Notes under the pieces: generated by a model
What the model was told of the DNA's origin: nothing
Databases searched by the model: none
What the model saw: only the letters and a program-made list of their open reading frames with translations
Made by a program: the position numbers and the translations under genes
Origin: an uncultured Rickettsiales bacterium
GTDB lineage: Bacteria > Pseudomonadota > Alphaproteobacteria > Rickettsiales > UBA1997
DNA: 7,019 nucleotides
Assembly: GCA_951801155.1 (NCBI GenBank)
Contig: CATOLK010000059.1
Location: 1 to 7,019 of the forward strand
Reading direction: 5' to 3'
Shown here: in pieces, positions 6,699 through 7,019 of the stretch
How the letters are laid out: each line of letters opens with the position of its first letter
Position numbering within the stretch: the stretch's first letter is position 1

Positions 6699-6735
6699 AG
6701 GTCTATTGGTCTATTGATACAATAGACCTATTTTT
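6699..6735 (+). terminator. Second intrinsic terminator with two alternative stems
   Basis: GGTCTATTG (6708-6716), loop ATA, CAATAGACC (6720-6728), then TA and five T (6731-6735). The same right arm can instead pair with the upstream copy AGGTCTATTG (6699-6708), giving 10 bp and an 11-base loop. It lies eight bases behind the T run of the previous terminator. Confidence 0.7.
6700..6715 (+). repeat. Tandem direct repeat of GGTCTATT (two copies)
   Basis: GGTCTATT occurs twice head to tail at 6700-6707 and 6708-6715. Both copies can pair with the single right arm at 6720-6729, which makes two mutually exclusive stems. It may be a simple slippage duplication within a terminator stem. Confidence 0.8.
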
Positions 6736-6739
6736 ATAT

Positions 6740-7019
6740 ATCTTTACAAATTACAGCCTTATGCTTATTGCAGAAAATATATTTTAATTATAAATTTAAT
6801 TTACTTAATATACTTTAACCTGGCTTTCTATATTAATTCTACATCTATTGTTAATATGATACTAATAAACACATTAATAAAATAATTTTATTCTAGTTAT
6901 ATTGATTAATCTTTTTGTTTTTTCTTCTATAGTTATTTTTATAAGATTTTTATTTTTAATAGTTTTTTATCTTTAACTGAAAAAAATATTAAAAAGGTAA
7001 AAATATAATAGATCTCCTA
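6740..7019. other. Gene-free AT-rich stretch to the window end
   Basis: I see no supported gene here on either strand. The longest stretch worth naming encodes about 30 hydrophobic residues on the + strand near 6885-6975, without a start codon and with a stop just upstream. The base composition fits non-coding spacer of this genome. A degraded gene or the leader of a gene beyond the edge cannot be excluded. Confidence 0.5.

Larger units (their letters stand above)
6442..6735 (+). ncRNA. Candidate small RNA or structured leader ending in stacked hairpins
   Basis: The interval runs from the predicted start of the strong promoter at 6407-6435 to the last T-run hairpin. The first 130 bases are almost pure A/T and show no structure I can support. 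From 6589 onward four hairpins follow closely, and three have a T run directly behind. A second TATAAT at 6563-6568 could start a shorter RNA near 6575, giving about 115 bases to the end of the third hairpin, though it lacks a -35 box. The G-C content rises clearly in the hairpin block compared with its surroundings. I do not recognise a known family: it does not look like a tRNA, tmRNA, RNase P, 4.5S or 6S RNA. A transcribed leader for a gene beyond 7019, or the remains of a lost gene, are the alternatives. Confidence 0.4.

Noticed and set aside
6589..6735. CRISPR array or insertion-sequence ends
   Set aside because: The repeats are short, uneven in spacing and self-complementary, with no constant repeat-spacer pattern, no transposase and no target duplication seen.
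6885..6975. Short hydrophobic reading frame near the window end
   Set aside because: It has about 30 codons, no ATG and no ribosome-binding site, and its residues are what T-rich DNA encodes by default.

Overview
This 7 kb window comes from a very AT-rich, compact bacterial genome. Three proteins point to an alphaproteobacterium, most like Rickettsiales or another reduced, host-associated or streamlined lineage. The thioredoxin carries the string DFWAEWCGPCKMLIPII, the MlaE-type permease carries GFYSLPVVA and MRVTEQIDALYTLST, and the M16 peptidase carries GISHFLEHMAFKGT. All three resemble, as I remember them, the Rickettsia proteins. No complete gene has a recognisable Shine-Dalgarno sequence. 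The stop codons used are TAA and one TAG, and TGG is used for Trp, so the standard code fits. Species and lineage are inferred, because no search was possible.

The left part (1-2618) is read on the + strand. It holds the 3' end of a gene with a long Asp/Glu tail, then thioredoxin (trxA), then a glutamine synthetase-fold protein cut down to its catalytic core, then an APH-family small-molecule kinase. A convincing intrinsic terminator follows trxA, but it lies inside the first codons of the glutamine synthetase-like reading frame.

The middle and right part (2649-6260) is read on the - strand. In transcription order it holds an M16 zinc peptidase (processing-peptidase-like), an MlaE-type lipid-transport permease and seryl-tRNA synthetase. 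serS and the APH-like gene converge on a 30 bp gap that contains a weak hairpin.

The last 759 bases (6261-7019) hold no protein gene I can support, but they are not empty. A near-consensus sigma-70 promoter (TTGACT, 17 bp, TATAAT) points right. About 150 bp further on comes a cluster of four hairpins, three of them followed by T runs. This looks like a small RNA gene with stacked terminators, an attenuator or leader for a gene beyond the window, or the remains of a lost gene.

Taken together this is mostly housekeeping: redox, translation, outer-membrane lipid transport and proteolysis. The two points that stand out are the divergent glutamine synthetase-like protein, which has lost key catalytic residues and both end regions, and the promoter-plus-hairpin cluster at the right.
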